From: an archaeon
GTDB taxonomy: Archaea; Micrarchaeota; Micrarchaeia; Norongarragalinales; UBA97
NCBI GenBank assembly: GCA_020057405.1
Contig: JAGVFW010000003.1
Span: 124,001 to 188,000 of the forward strand
Direction of reading: 5' to 3'
DNA length: 64,000 nt
Part shown: positions 40,601-46,167 of the stretch, piece by piece
How the letters are laid out: the number at the start of each line of letters is the position of its first letter
How positions within the stretch are numbered: position 1 is the stretch's first letter
The notes under the pieces: model-generated
Seen by the model: only the letters and a program-made list of their open reading frames with translations
Told to the model about the DNA's origin: nothing
The model's database searches: none
Position numbers and translations under genes: made by a program

Positions 40601-41243
40601 CGACACTAACATTGCAAACACTTCGCGCAAGTGCCTGGTCGACACCACGCTCAACCTCATTTGGCTGCAAGTGCCGCACTTCTCCACAATAGGCGCCCAG
40701 GGTGCGGGCCAGCCGGTTACAACCGCATCAAGCAGCAGCTCGAGCAGCTCCTCAAGCTCCAACAACGGAGGCACGTACGGAGGTTACGTCGGCAGCTCAA
40801 CGCCGACGCCCGAAGCGCCGGCTGCAACACCGACGCCGGCAACTCAGGCAACGCCAGAACCGACTACTGTCGAACCGGACGTTACTCCAACACCAGCTGC
40901 AGGCACCGGAATCGACGCCGGCAAGGCCATCATGCAAGCCAATTCTCTCTTCCGACAAGCGAAAGATGCCGGAGTCTCACAGGCCACTCTTGCCGAGGCC
41001 ACGCGCCTGTTGACACTGGCGCAGCAGCTGCTTGCTGCAGGCGATGAAGCTGGCGCTGCTGCAAAGGCAAAGGAAGCGGCGGACGTGCTTACTGCGGCGA
41101 TGGCAGTGCGGCCGACGAGCCAGCCGCCTCAAGCGGCCGGCGGCATTGGAGGAGCTTGGGTCGAAATTGCGCTCATTCTCGCAGTGCTAATCGGCGCTGC
41201 GGTTATCCTCTCTACTGTGCGGAAGAACAAGCGCGGGCGCTAG
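34674..41243 (+). CDS. Giant repeat-containing surface protein with C-terminal membrane anchor
   Basis: About 2189 aa from ATG 34674; an open GTG at 34650 is too close to the box A. Order: signal peptide (ends SVAFA); a diverged N-terminal domain; ten tandem repeats of about 100 aa (about residues 140-1149), each with FVNVSFVPGDAFTGV, TTVW, GGF, YNLTYQLCD and NCANFTG; a long beta-rich region (1150-2020); a Ser run; a Pro/Thr linker near 2045-2085; a helical stretch ending KEAADVLTAAM; a membrane helix (about 2162-2183) and a basic tail RKNKRGR. Two cysteines per repeat sit seven apart and could form a disulfide. N-x-S/T sequons are extremely dense. Most likely an N-glycosylated S-layer or adhesin-like protein; it has the same layout as the 32183-33931 protein. 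Confidence 0.9.
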   Translation: MRSGKATLFFIGILFVASVAFATQLNVLLVFPANNTNASATTVNFVFTPINQNSTLGEGLENFSGATVWITNTTALPVGVSGLVWGVANNTNASDLQNATQATITAGLYQGRYSWNINVSTNATSNFSQANYTFTIDNTAPGYFASILPLNGSNQSSTAVDISFVPGDGFTGVANTTVWATSTGPQTASFSNTTWILNGTPVTGGLVGLAAGRYNLTYQLCDFANNCANFTGVFFTIDNVNPGYFVSVSPTNNTNQSSPFVNVSFVPGDAFTGVTNTTVWARSAGFGAHFTNTSVTNGTQVTGGFAGLTNDAYNLTYQLCDWANSCANFTGVFVIVDNTNPTYLPISPTNNSNQSANSINVSFVPFDGLAGVANTTVWLRNTTGFDRHFTNTSIANATLVSGGFLPLSESVYNFTYQLCDWPGNCANYTGVFTTIDFTNPGYFVPVTPANNTNQSSAFVNVSFVPGDALTGVANTTVWANSSVTGITRHFTNTTVTNGTLVTGGFAGLGAATYNFTYQLCDWANNCANYTDTVVTVLGDVSPPGYFVSVKPSGYQASTFVNVSFVPGDAFTGVTNTTVWLGFVANATIFRNFDNTSVVNGTLVNGGFVGVGTGNYSLTYQLCDTTGNCANFTGGSNVTVDTSAPNYIVVDAPVNNSNQSATGIGFYFTTGDAFTGVDNVTAWLFNATDTVYISTSLASGGNLNNTPYASSFPSVGAGPYNITFRSCDFANNCANLSTSFVTVDPQPPGYFVSISPTNNSNQYVGFVNVSFVPGDALTGAANTTVWLRNSTGAFTSSFTNSTVTNGTQVTGGFAGLTNGAYNLTYQLCDLANTCANFTGVFFTVDTQAPGYFVSVKPSGYQASTFVNVSFVPGDALTGVANTTVWLGFVANATIFRSFTNTSVVNGTLLTGGFAAVGTGNYSLTYQLCDAVGNCANITGGSNVTVDTDAPNYVVVSAPVNNSNQSNITINFNYVAGDAFTGIDNLSNYLRNESGVIAFSGASSSGGNANNTPTIGYFENLAAGRYNLTFGACDFAGNCANLTTSFVTVDPQPPNYFVSVLPGQNHRNQTASFINVTFVPGDALSMMANTTVWLGLTNGTLLGHYTNASVENGTTVVGGFVGLPEGNYLVTHQLCDLANNCANYSTAVTIDNSGPAGLWSNLTGQGAQLQMMLGQNGATFTQFVGLRRAKPVVNNATFMVALTDAGSGVQTVTVSNGTPARTGFAGLTVAAVLHSRTASGSVWNATLNVSNFSEGFQNFTLTATDFASNSQSMNLSGNGAGGLFETNYDFMAEAGVPGLGAFYVDNYPTVQGIVFSTLTSSALNGSNIATDGYAVNITVQENAFGQPPSYAQSFTVNSQGEFFIDVIDERARANANSFGQGGQPPTLYNYIVRVKGLNNQVSFASPNLPPMPIGVPGMGIPGMPVSGRNLYVVPAETLNIAASNGTHCTSFYGMILDQRSGIPYAFFDNRSAYTPTPCQFVEAIVPANRNFTITLGNEAQGGGYSFPARTVAVTTENISTTNAQLGQYNGSNLTVTINTSFIIIESAGNWSVNNGTLSSPAASNLSNVQVNYTRFQIQMVAGPSGFIPPAVPMLKLNAVETNASGGWNTSLPSGSPYLASVFGHSGPTDSTGNYFMGFVVVPGPTFNDNLATAVNQSITLYRMAGVFRGTSASDPFGFNTSKTRIQFVDDNGTLITQNQQGQQANDINVEVETNYSGVQMRRQYRTQGQASVDVPLLAGEPVKIKVFAGGFMPIQRLFSGTLVTANDTLNVTLQKPSMRPPRNGGQENSSFISGVQIEFVTYNSTCNRPSPPNSCYLSNINSNFRVEGGSAQQFDSQNFVMGGTQNILIKDNNTNTSVLIIGLSMDQSSIPNMEFDTNPIQQSQNGSAQVRRFGSLVPSNSIESAWLATPYNASAINESLNFSIDIPYLYDDDGNLAWNVSANTSSQVPSQYQDYSAYYPGIATNASYLKGIQCFALNDTNIANTSRKCLVDTTLNLIWLQVPHFSTIGAQGAGQPVTTASSSSSSSSSSSNNGGTYGGYVGSSTPTPEAPAATPTPATQATPEPTTVEPDVTPTPAAGTGIDAGKAIMQANSLFRQAKDAGVSQATLAEATRLLTLAQQLLAAGDEAGAAAKAKEAADVLTAAMAVRPTSQPPQAAGGIGGAWVEIALILAVLIGAAVILSTVRKNKRGR
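35092..38125 (+). repeat. Ten tandem repeats of about 300 bp inside the giant surface-protein gene
   Basis: Boundaries judged by the PGYF/PNYF-coding motif at about 35092, 35395, 35692, 35990, 36297, 36601, 36907, 37213, 37516 and 37825; spacing 297-309 bp. Units 6-7-8 of the array (including the diverged N-terminal unit as number 1) are matched by units 9-10-11, so a block of about 915 bp has been duplicated as a whole (36297-37212 and 37213-38125). Units 3 and 8 also share long stretches at DNA level. Confidence 0.9.
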
Positions 41244-41248
41244 AAAAG

Positions 41249-41256
41249 AGTTAAAT
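41249..41256 (+). promoter_or_regulatory. Box A for the 41282-42492 operon
   Basis: AGTTAAAT lies 26-33 nt before ATG 41282. Confidence 0.45.
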
Positions 41257-41281
41257 GGCCGAACGCTGTTGCTAAATCCCT

Positions 41282-41824
41282 ATGGACGAAGAGCGCGTGC
41301 TTGAGCGGATGGCCGGGGGGCTAAAGAAGGCTAATGTACCCCAGTTGCGCGCGCTTGGGTCGGAACTGGCCGAAGAATCTTTCCTCACAGGCTCGCCCCG
41401 GCTAGTTGAACTGGCTGCAGTAAGCTATTCGCTTGGCAAATTCCTCGAAAAGCACTACATCACCGGGAGCAAGCGCTGGAAGGCATTTGAAAAGCAGTCG
41501 GGCGAGCGGCTTGCTGAAGCGGCAAAAGCGGTCCGCGCCGGCAGGGAAGAGGACGCCGAGCGCGCGATTGACTCCGTCGTCGAGGACATCACCGAATTTA
41601 GCGAGTCGATGGGCCGCTTCCAGGTGGATGTGGTGACTAAAGCGCGCGTCAAGATTGCCACCGACGCGTATGCCCACGGCGCGTCCCTTGGCCGGGCCTG
41701 TGCCTTGGCGGGAGTCAACAAGGCGCTCGTGCTAAACTACATCGGCGTCACTACGCTTTCCGACAAGTACGAGACTCTAAGCGTGCGGGAGCGGCTTGCA
41801 AGCGCCAGGAAGGTTTTCGGATGA
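41282..41824 (+). CDS. Helical protein, first gene of a PIN-domain operon
   Basis: 180 aa, largely helical. Residues 1-45 and 55-110 are amphipathic helices. Near the C-terminus ASLGRACALAGVNKALVLNYIG has the spacing of a helix-turn-helix, which would allow DNA binding. It overlaps the following PIN-domain gene by ATGA. In archaea, two-gene units of a DNA-binding partner plus a PIN nuclease are often toxin-antitoxin modules, but this first protein is longer than usual antitoxins (70-100 aa). Function not known. Confidence 0.7.
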   Translation: MDEERVLERMAGGLKKANVPQLRALGSELAEESFLTGSPRLVELAAVSYSLGKFLEKHYITGSKRWKAFEKQSGERLAEAAKAVRAGREEDAERAIDSVVEDITEFSESMGRFQVDVVTKARVKIATDAYAHGASLGRACALAGVNKALVLNYIGVTTLSDKYETLSVRERLASARKVFG

Positions 41825-42492
41825 CTGCGACCATCGTGTTTGACTCATCGACGCTCATCAGCTTCAGCGAGTCCTGCCTCGTAGGCAGCCTGCCGTTTTT
41901 GAAGGAAAAGACTGGCGCGCGGTTCCTAATCACACCCGAAGTGCGAAACGAGATTGTCAGCCGGCCCCTGCACGTCTCGCAGCACGCCTTTAGCGCCCTT
42001 AGGCTGCGCAAGCTCCTTGACGACGGCGTTTTAGAAGTGGCCGAGCCGCCAGAGGGCCTGGCGCGCGAGCTTCTCTCAATTGCCAATAGCCTCTTCATCA
42101 TTCGCGGCGGGCCTGTTGAGATACTGCAGGCGGGCGAGGCCGAGTGCGTCGCGCTCTTGGCGGCAAAAGGAGCGGGTGCGATTGCGGTTGACGAAAAAAC
42201 GACGAGGCTTTTGCTTGAGGACCCCAACTTAATGCTTGACAAGATACGAATGGAGTTCCGCTCGAAAGTCGAGATAAACGGCGAGCGGCTTAGGGAGTGG
42301 CGAAAAACGGCTGGCGCCGCGACGGTGCTGCGCTCAAGCGAGCTGCTTGCAATCGCCGCTGAGAAGGGGTACTTCAAGGACTTCGGCAAATCGGAGGGCG
42401 AGGTGCTTCACGCCGCGCTCTTCTCGCTTCGCTCGGCTGGCTGCTCGCTTACGGGAAGGGAACTCGGCGAGTACTCGCAAGTTCGGATTTAA
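41821..42492 (+). CDS. PIN-domain protein with C-terminal extension
   Basis: 223 aa. N-terminal VFDSSTLISFSES carries the first acidic residue of a PIN domain; GEVRN..EIV-like and QAGEAECVALLAAKGAGAIAVDEKTTRLLLED carry the later acidic residues. The spacing agrees with the PIN fold, which cuts RNA. Residues from about 140 to 223 form an extra helical region absent from minimal VapC toxins. Coupled to the upstream gene by an ATGA overlap. Either a toxin of an unusual module or an RNA-processing nuclease. Confidence 0.75.
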   Translation: MTATIVFDSSTLISFSESCLVGSLPFLKEKTGARFLITPEVRNEIVSRPLHVSQHAFSALRLRKLLDDGVLEVAEPPEGLARELLSIANSLFIIRGGPVEILQAGEAECVALLAAKGAGAIAVDEKTTRLLLEDPNLMLDKIRMEFRSKVEINGERLREWRKTAGAATVLRSSELLAIAAEKGYFKDFGKSEGEVLHAALFSLRSAGCSLTGRELGEYSQVRI

Positions 42493-42494
42493 AT
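42487..42494 (+). promoter_or_regulatory. Box A for tRNA-Ala
   Basis: ATTTAAAT lies 36-43 nt before the mature tRNA 5' end, overlapping the end of the PIN gene; it would give a leader of some 14 nt removed by RNase P. Confidence 0.45.
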
Positions 42495-42529
42495 CGCTTT
42501 CCCGACACAATTACTTCGCAACTCCTTTA

Positions 42530-42601
42530 GGGCCTGGAGTCGGTCGGTAAGACACCGCCTTCGCAAGGCGGGGATAGCGGGTTCAATTCCCGCCGGGTCC
42601 A
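42530..42601 (+). tRNA. tRNA-Ala (anticodon CGC) with an unusual core
   Basis: 72-nt cloverleaf. The acceptor GGGCCTG pairs with CGGGTCC and holds the G3-U70 wobble that identifies tRNA-Ala. The anticodon arm is CCGCC-TTCGCAA-GGCGG with anticodon CGC. The T-arm is GCGGG/CCCGC and the discriminator A73. CCA is not encoded. Odd: position 8 is G, not the near-universal U, and position 14 is G, not A. The D-stem has three clear pairs (GTC/GAC). No intron. Confidence 0.9.
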
Positions 42602-42613
42602 CTGAACCTTTTT

Positions 42614-43507
42614 TTACTTAACGAGGGCGACGCCAATCAAGATGAGCAGCGTTCCCAGCACCTTCTGCATCAGGGTAGTGCGCTTGAGCTCCTCGTCAAG
42701 GGCCTTGGGGTAGGTCATGCCGACTAGCACTGCGAAGACGAGGACGAAGAGGGCTTGGGTCGAGAGGATTGCGGAAACGGCGGTGATGGGGCCCGTCTCT
42801 GCGGCTATGGTAATTAGGAGAAATGACGCCATGCTCGCAACTGCAAGGGCGGTTACTATTTTCGTGGTGCGGGTGCCGGCGGCGCTTGCCTCGCGTGAAA
42901 GCGTAGTGCGGCCGACAAAGGCGGCGACCACCATCATGGCAAGCACTGCGCCAAAACGCGTGTAGGAAAAGACGGTGAGGGCGTCTGCAAAGTAAAGAAG
43001 GTACTTCATTGTCACCACGTATGCTGCTGAGAAAAGCAGCGAGGCAAGCAGGTACTTCTTGGCCTTGACAAACCGCATTTCCTTGAGGCTGTGGATTGAC
43101 AGGACGATTGCGCCGGCTACAAGCAAAGCAGCGCCAAGGTATCTTACGGGTTTTAGCGTCTCGCCCAAAAACAGGAATGCGAAGGCGGCGATGAAGAGCG
43201 TGTCAAGGTAAAGAATGGGGATTACGCGCGAGACTTCCTCGGCTTTGAGTGCCTCGAAGTAGTACCATGCGTGGATTACGAAGAATGCGCCGGCGAGGAG
43301 GCCGAGAAACACGTTGACTGACGAGAGTGGGTCAAAGCCGCGGAAGAGGAGAATGGCGAGGGCGAAAGCGAGGCCGACTAGGGCGTCGATGGAGAGCATG
43401 AAGGCCACGCTTTTGGTCAGGCGCGTGACGACGTGCTTGTCAGCTACGTTGACTGCAGCCAAAATCGCGGCCGCGAGGGCAGCGGCGAGGGGCCAGAACG
43501 GAAGCAT
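42614..43507 (-). CDS. DMT-superfamily transporter (EamA type)
   Basis: 297 aa from ATG 43507. Ten hydrophobic segments in two homologous halves of five, the layout of EamA transporters. Seen: the helix end FLFLGETLKPVRYLGAALLVAGAIVL, the best-conserved segment of the family, at the end of the first half, and its counterpart KRTTLMQKVLGTLLILIGVALVK at the C-terminus. Substrate unknown. The box A at 43531-43538 lies 24-31 nt upstream. It is divergent from the archaeosortase gene and convergent with tRNA-Ala. Confidence 0.9.
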   Translation of the reverse strand: MLPFWPLAAALAAAILAAVNVADKHVVTRLTKSVAFMLSIDALVGLAFALAILLFRGFDPLSSVNVFLGLLAGAFFVIHAWYYFEALKAEEVSRVIPILYLDTLFIAAFAFLFLGETLKPVRYLGAALLVAGAIVLSIHSLKEMRFVKAKKYLLASLLFSAAYVVTMKYLLYFADALTVFSYTRFGAVLAMMVVAAFVGRTTLSREASAAGTRTTKIVTALAVASMASFLLITIAAETGPITAVSAILSTQALFVLVFAVLVGMTYPKALDEELKRTTLMQKVLGTLLILIGVALVK

Positions 43508-43530
43508 AGCATTAGAAAAACAAGTCGGGG

Positions 43531-43538
43531 CTATAAAG
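43531..43538 (-). promoter_or_regulatory. Box A for the DMT transporter gene
   Basis: On the minus strand CTTTATAG lies 24-31 nt before ATG 43507. On the plus strand CTATAAAG is only 6-13 nt before the archaeosortase GTG, too close to serve that start. Confidence 0.45.
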
Positions 43539-43543
43539 CCTTC

Positions 43544-44101
43544 GTGAAGCATTTCAAAGCCGTCGGCGGCTTGGCGGGCATTTTCTTCAAGCAAAAGCGC
43601 GACTCGCAAACAAAAGACGCCTTGCTCTTCCTCCTCCTCTTCGCGGCCTTCGCGGGCGTAGCCTATGGGGCGCTTTTGGCAACAGGCACGGCGCTTAATT
43701 TGCTTGCGGCAAAGTCAAGCGTGCTCGCGATGGGCGCACTCGGGATTGATGCAAGTGTAGTGCCTAACTCCGACTTTCCGCACATTGTCGGGGAAGTGCG
43801 CGGCACGCCCTTTGAGGCCGAAATCAACGGCCTCTGCGCCGGTGCGATTGAGCTTGCTGTTGTCTTTGGCATCGTGATGGCGAGCCGCGACAAGAGCGTT
43901 CGCGCGAGGCTGCTGGGGGCACTCGGCGGTTTTGCGGTTTTCCTCGCCTTTAACCCATTGCGCATCGCCCTTACGCTGAACGCAGTAGGCAGCTGGGCCC
44001 TGCCACTCTTGCACGACGTGCTCTTCCGTCTCTCGCTTCTCTTCGTCATCGTGGGTTACTACGCAGTGTGGTATTACTCGACCGCGAGCAAGCGTTTTTA
44101 A
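43544..44101 (+). CDS. Archaeosortase/exosortase-family membrane protease
   Basis: 185 aa from GTG 43544 (start uncertain; the frame is open to 43433). Five or six membrane helices. The three catalytic positions known for this family are present: Cys98 in INGLCAGAIEL, Arg140 in FNPLRIALTL and His157 in LLHDVLFRLSLLFVIVGYYAVWY. These enzymes recognise a short C-terminal sorting signal on secreted proteins, cut it and probably attach the protein to a lipid. The large secreted proteins beside it are the natural candidates, but none ends in a sorting tail that I recognise. Followed after 22 bases by the 44124 gene. Confidence 0.85.
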   Translation: MKHFKAVGGLAGIFFKQKRDSQTKDALLFLLLFAAFAGVAYGALLATGTALNLLAAKSSVLAMGALGIDASVVPNSDFPHIVGEVRGTPFEAEINGLCAGAIELAVVFGIVMASRDKSVRARLLGALGGFAVFLAFNPLRIALTLNAVGSWALPLLHDVLFRLSLLFVIVGYYAVWYYSTASKRF

Positions 44102-44102
44102 C
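44094..44102 (+). promoter_or_regulatory. Box A for the 44124 gene
   Basis: GTTTTTAAC, across the archaeosortase stop codon, lies 22-30 nt before ATG 44124. Confidence 0.45.
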
Positions 44103-44123
44103 GAGCCCGCGCTAAGCGTTGCT

Positions 44124-46088
44124 ATGCTCAAGGGCTTCATCTCAGCGCCTCTTCTTGGAACGCTAGTTTTCCTCGGCGCTGTTGTCTTCGTCGTGCACAT
44201 CACGCAGATGGAGAAAGCCGAGGTCAGCAGCATAGTCTCCGACATTTACCACAACCGAGTAACCTCAATGCTCGAAGACTACCGCTACGACATGGGCTCG
44301 CTCTTTGCGGTTGCCCTCTCCCGCGCGATTGAACGCTATCTCTCAAGTGAATGCTGGGAAATCTTCGCGCTCAAAAACGACAATTACGCCGAGCCCGGCG
44401 GTGCCGACGGTGGCGGAATTGCGACGCGGGGCGTGCCGCCCGCGGGCTTTCCTAAAACGGGGCACGCGGACTACAACTACGACGACTTTGGCTGGTGCAG
44501 GAACACCGGCACCGGCGCTAACCCGACCTGCAGCGACGTTAGTGAGACGAACAAGCACCCAAACAACCCGAACTACGATTACCTGTGCGCCGAGAACTGC
44601 AACGGCCAGCTCGACTACTACGAGCTGCGCTACAAAAAGTGCACTGAAATAAGCGACATCATCCGCGACGGCATCTGCCCGTATGACCCCAAGTACGGCC
44701 TGACGGCGTGGCTAAACGCGACGCGAACGCCGTTTAACTTCGAGGGAGTCGGCTTCTCCCTCTCGAACCCCGAATTGGTCGAGACATACGTCTCGCAGAT
44801 TTCCTGCACGTTTAGCGGCCTGGGGACGGTCACCAACACGAACATGTTTGAGTACGACTTGGGCTCAAGCAGCGGCTCGTGCAAGGGACGCGACAACTGC
44901 AAAGTCAAGGTCGGAAACGGCTTCCTTACCTGCGCGAAAAAGGACGGCGTGCCCGACGGCACGCTTTCGGTCGGCGACGGCATCAAGAACTGCAGGCAGC
45001 TTGTGGGCGACAGCCTCTTTGACTGCAGAAACTTCGCAGAGGACTTGGGCAACCCGTACCGCTGCTGCAGCCTCTACTCGAACACTGGAGAATGCTGCGC
45101 GCAGTCCGATGGCCCGTCTAAAGGGTGCGACCAAAAGAGCCACGTCATGCCAGGCTGTGACGGGGGCAGCTTTTTCGTCGGCGTCAACGTGCTTGCAAAC
45201 GACAACGTCTACCGCAGCCTGCCGCGGGTCAACGCAACTGACAAGGGCGGAAACGAAATCCAGGGCGGCGCCCTTGGCGATCGCAACTTCACAATCCACG
45301 TCAAGTACCCGGTCTACAAGTACCTCGACGCGGCCTTCAGAACCTACATGCCAATCGCTTACGGCATTTGCGTGAATTCCGCGCACCCAGAGTACGACTT
45401 TGAGGCGCCCGTTAACATGCGCGTGCACGAAGGCCAGGGCGGCGGCACCAGGTCGTGCCCAAGCGGCAACAGCCCGCAGAGCGACTTTGAGGGAATCATC
45501 GAGGGCCTCTGCTACGGCGAGAGCTGCGGGGGCTTCAACGTCAACCCGGAGTGCCTGGGTTTAAACCCGCCGGCTTATTGCGACACGAAAGGCTTTGAAG
45601 GGAACAACAATGGCCAGCATTTCCGCACCAGGGAAAAAGCAATTGAGTATGCAAGGGCCAAATTCTTAGGCGTGTTTTTGAGCCCCGACCCGGCGGTGGG
45701 GACAAGCGTGTGCCGGCTGTTTCGGCCGCTCCTTTGCGACACTTTCGGCCTCTGCGACACGAAAATGCTCATCCGCGGCATGGGCCTGCAAAACCCTGCG
45801 GACGGAAGCGACGGCTTCTACACTCTTTGCCCGCAACCGCCGGCTAGTTGGGATTCTCCAGACTGGACCGCAATCCAAGCGAAGTTGTCAGTCGACAGCC
45901 TCTTCCGCGCTTATGACGACTGCACAAGGAATCCGAACAACCACCAGGCGTGCGCTGCGGTCAACAGCCTGTCGTTTACGATTAAGTTCGTGGACAAGAA
46001 GGCGGAGACTCTAGTGAACCCCATTGCAAACAACTTCTGCTGGCACATGCGGCCGGTGCACGTTAACCCTACCAAGTCAACGCAGTGA
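44124..46088 (+). CDS. N-anchored cysteine-rich extracellular protein, unknown family
   Basis: 654 aa. A short N-terminus and one membrane helix (about 5-26) are followed by an amphipathic helix (EVSSIVSDIYHNRVTSMLEDYRY, split here by no gap) and a long polar region with many cysteines and aromatic residues and little repeat structure. Examples are CSDVSETNKHP, CAENCNGQ, RCCSLYSNTGECC and CDTKGFEGNNNG. The helix-then-amphipathic-helix start recalls pilin-like or membrane-tethered proteins, but no prepilin cleavage site is evident. It is placed between the archaeosortase and the giant N-anchored protein. I do not recognise the family. Confidence 0.8.
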   Translation: MLKGFISAPLLGTLVFLGAVVFVVHITQMEKAEVSSIVSDIYHNRVTSMLEDYRYDMGSLFAVALSRAIERYLSSECWEIFALKNDNYAEPGGADGGGIATRGVPPAGFPKTGHADYNYDDFGWCRNTGTGANPTCSDVSETNKHPNNPNYDYLCAENCNGQLDYYELRYKKCTEISDIIRDGICPYDPKYGLTAWLNATRTPFNFEGVGFSLSNPELVETYVSQISCTFSGLGTVTNTNMFEYDLGSSSGSCKGRDNCKVKVGNGFLTCAKKDGVPDGTLSVGDGIKNCRQLVGDSLFDCRNFAEDLGNPYRCCSLYSNTGECCAQSDGPSKGCDQKSHVMPGCDGGSFFVGVNVLANDNVYRSLPRVNATDKGGNEIQGGALGDRNFTIHVKYPVYKYLDAAFRTYMPIAYGICVNSAHPEYDFEAPVNMRVHEGQGGGTRSCPSGNSPQSDFEGIIEGLCYGESCGGFNVNPECLGLNPPAYCDTKGFEGNNNGQHFRTREKAIEYARAKFLGVFLSPDPAVGTSVCRLFRPLLCDTFGLCDTKMLIRGMGLQNPADGSDGFYTLCPQPPASWDSPDWTAIQAKLSVDSLFRAYDDCTRNPNNHQACAAVNSLSFTIKFVDKKAETLVNPIANNFCWHMRPVHVNPTKSTQ

Positions 46089-46106
46089 CGGCCGGACACA
46101 ATCACT

Positions 46107-46119
46107 GCTTTTTTAAAGC
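46107..46119 (+). promoter_or_regulatory. Palindromic box A upstream of the 46168 giant gene
   Basis: GCTTTTTTAAAGC, nearly self-complementary, would start RNA near 46140 and leave a leader of about 30 nt that ends with GCGGGGTA before the ATG. Confidence 0.4.
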
Positions 46120-46167
46120 AGCCTTGCCACAAGTAACTGTCTGTCTTGCAAGTGGGTAAGCGGGGTA

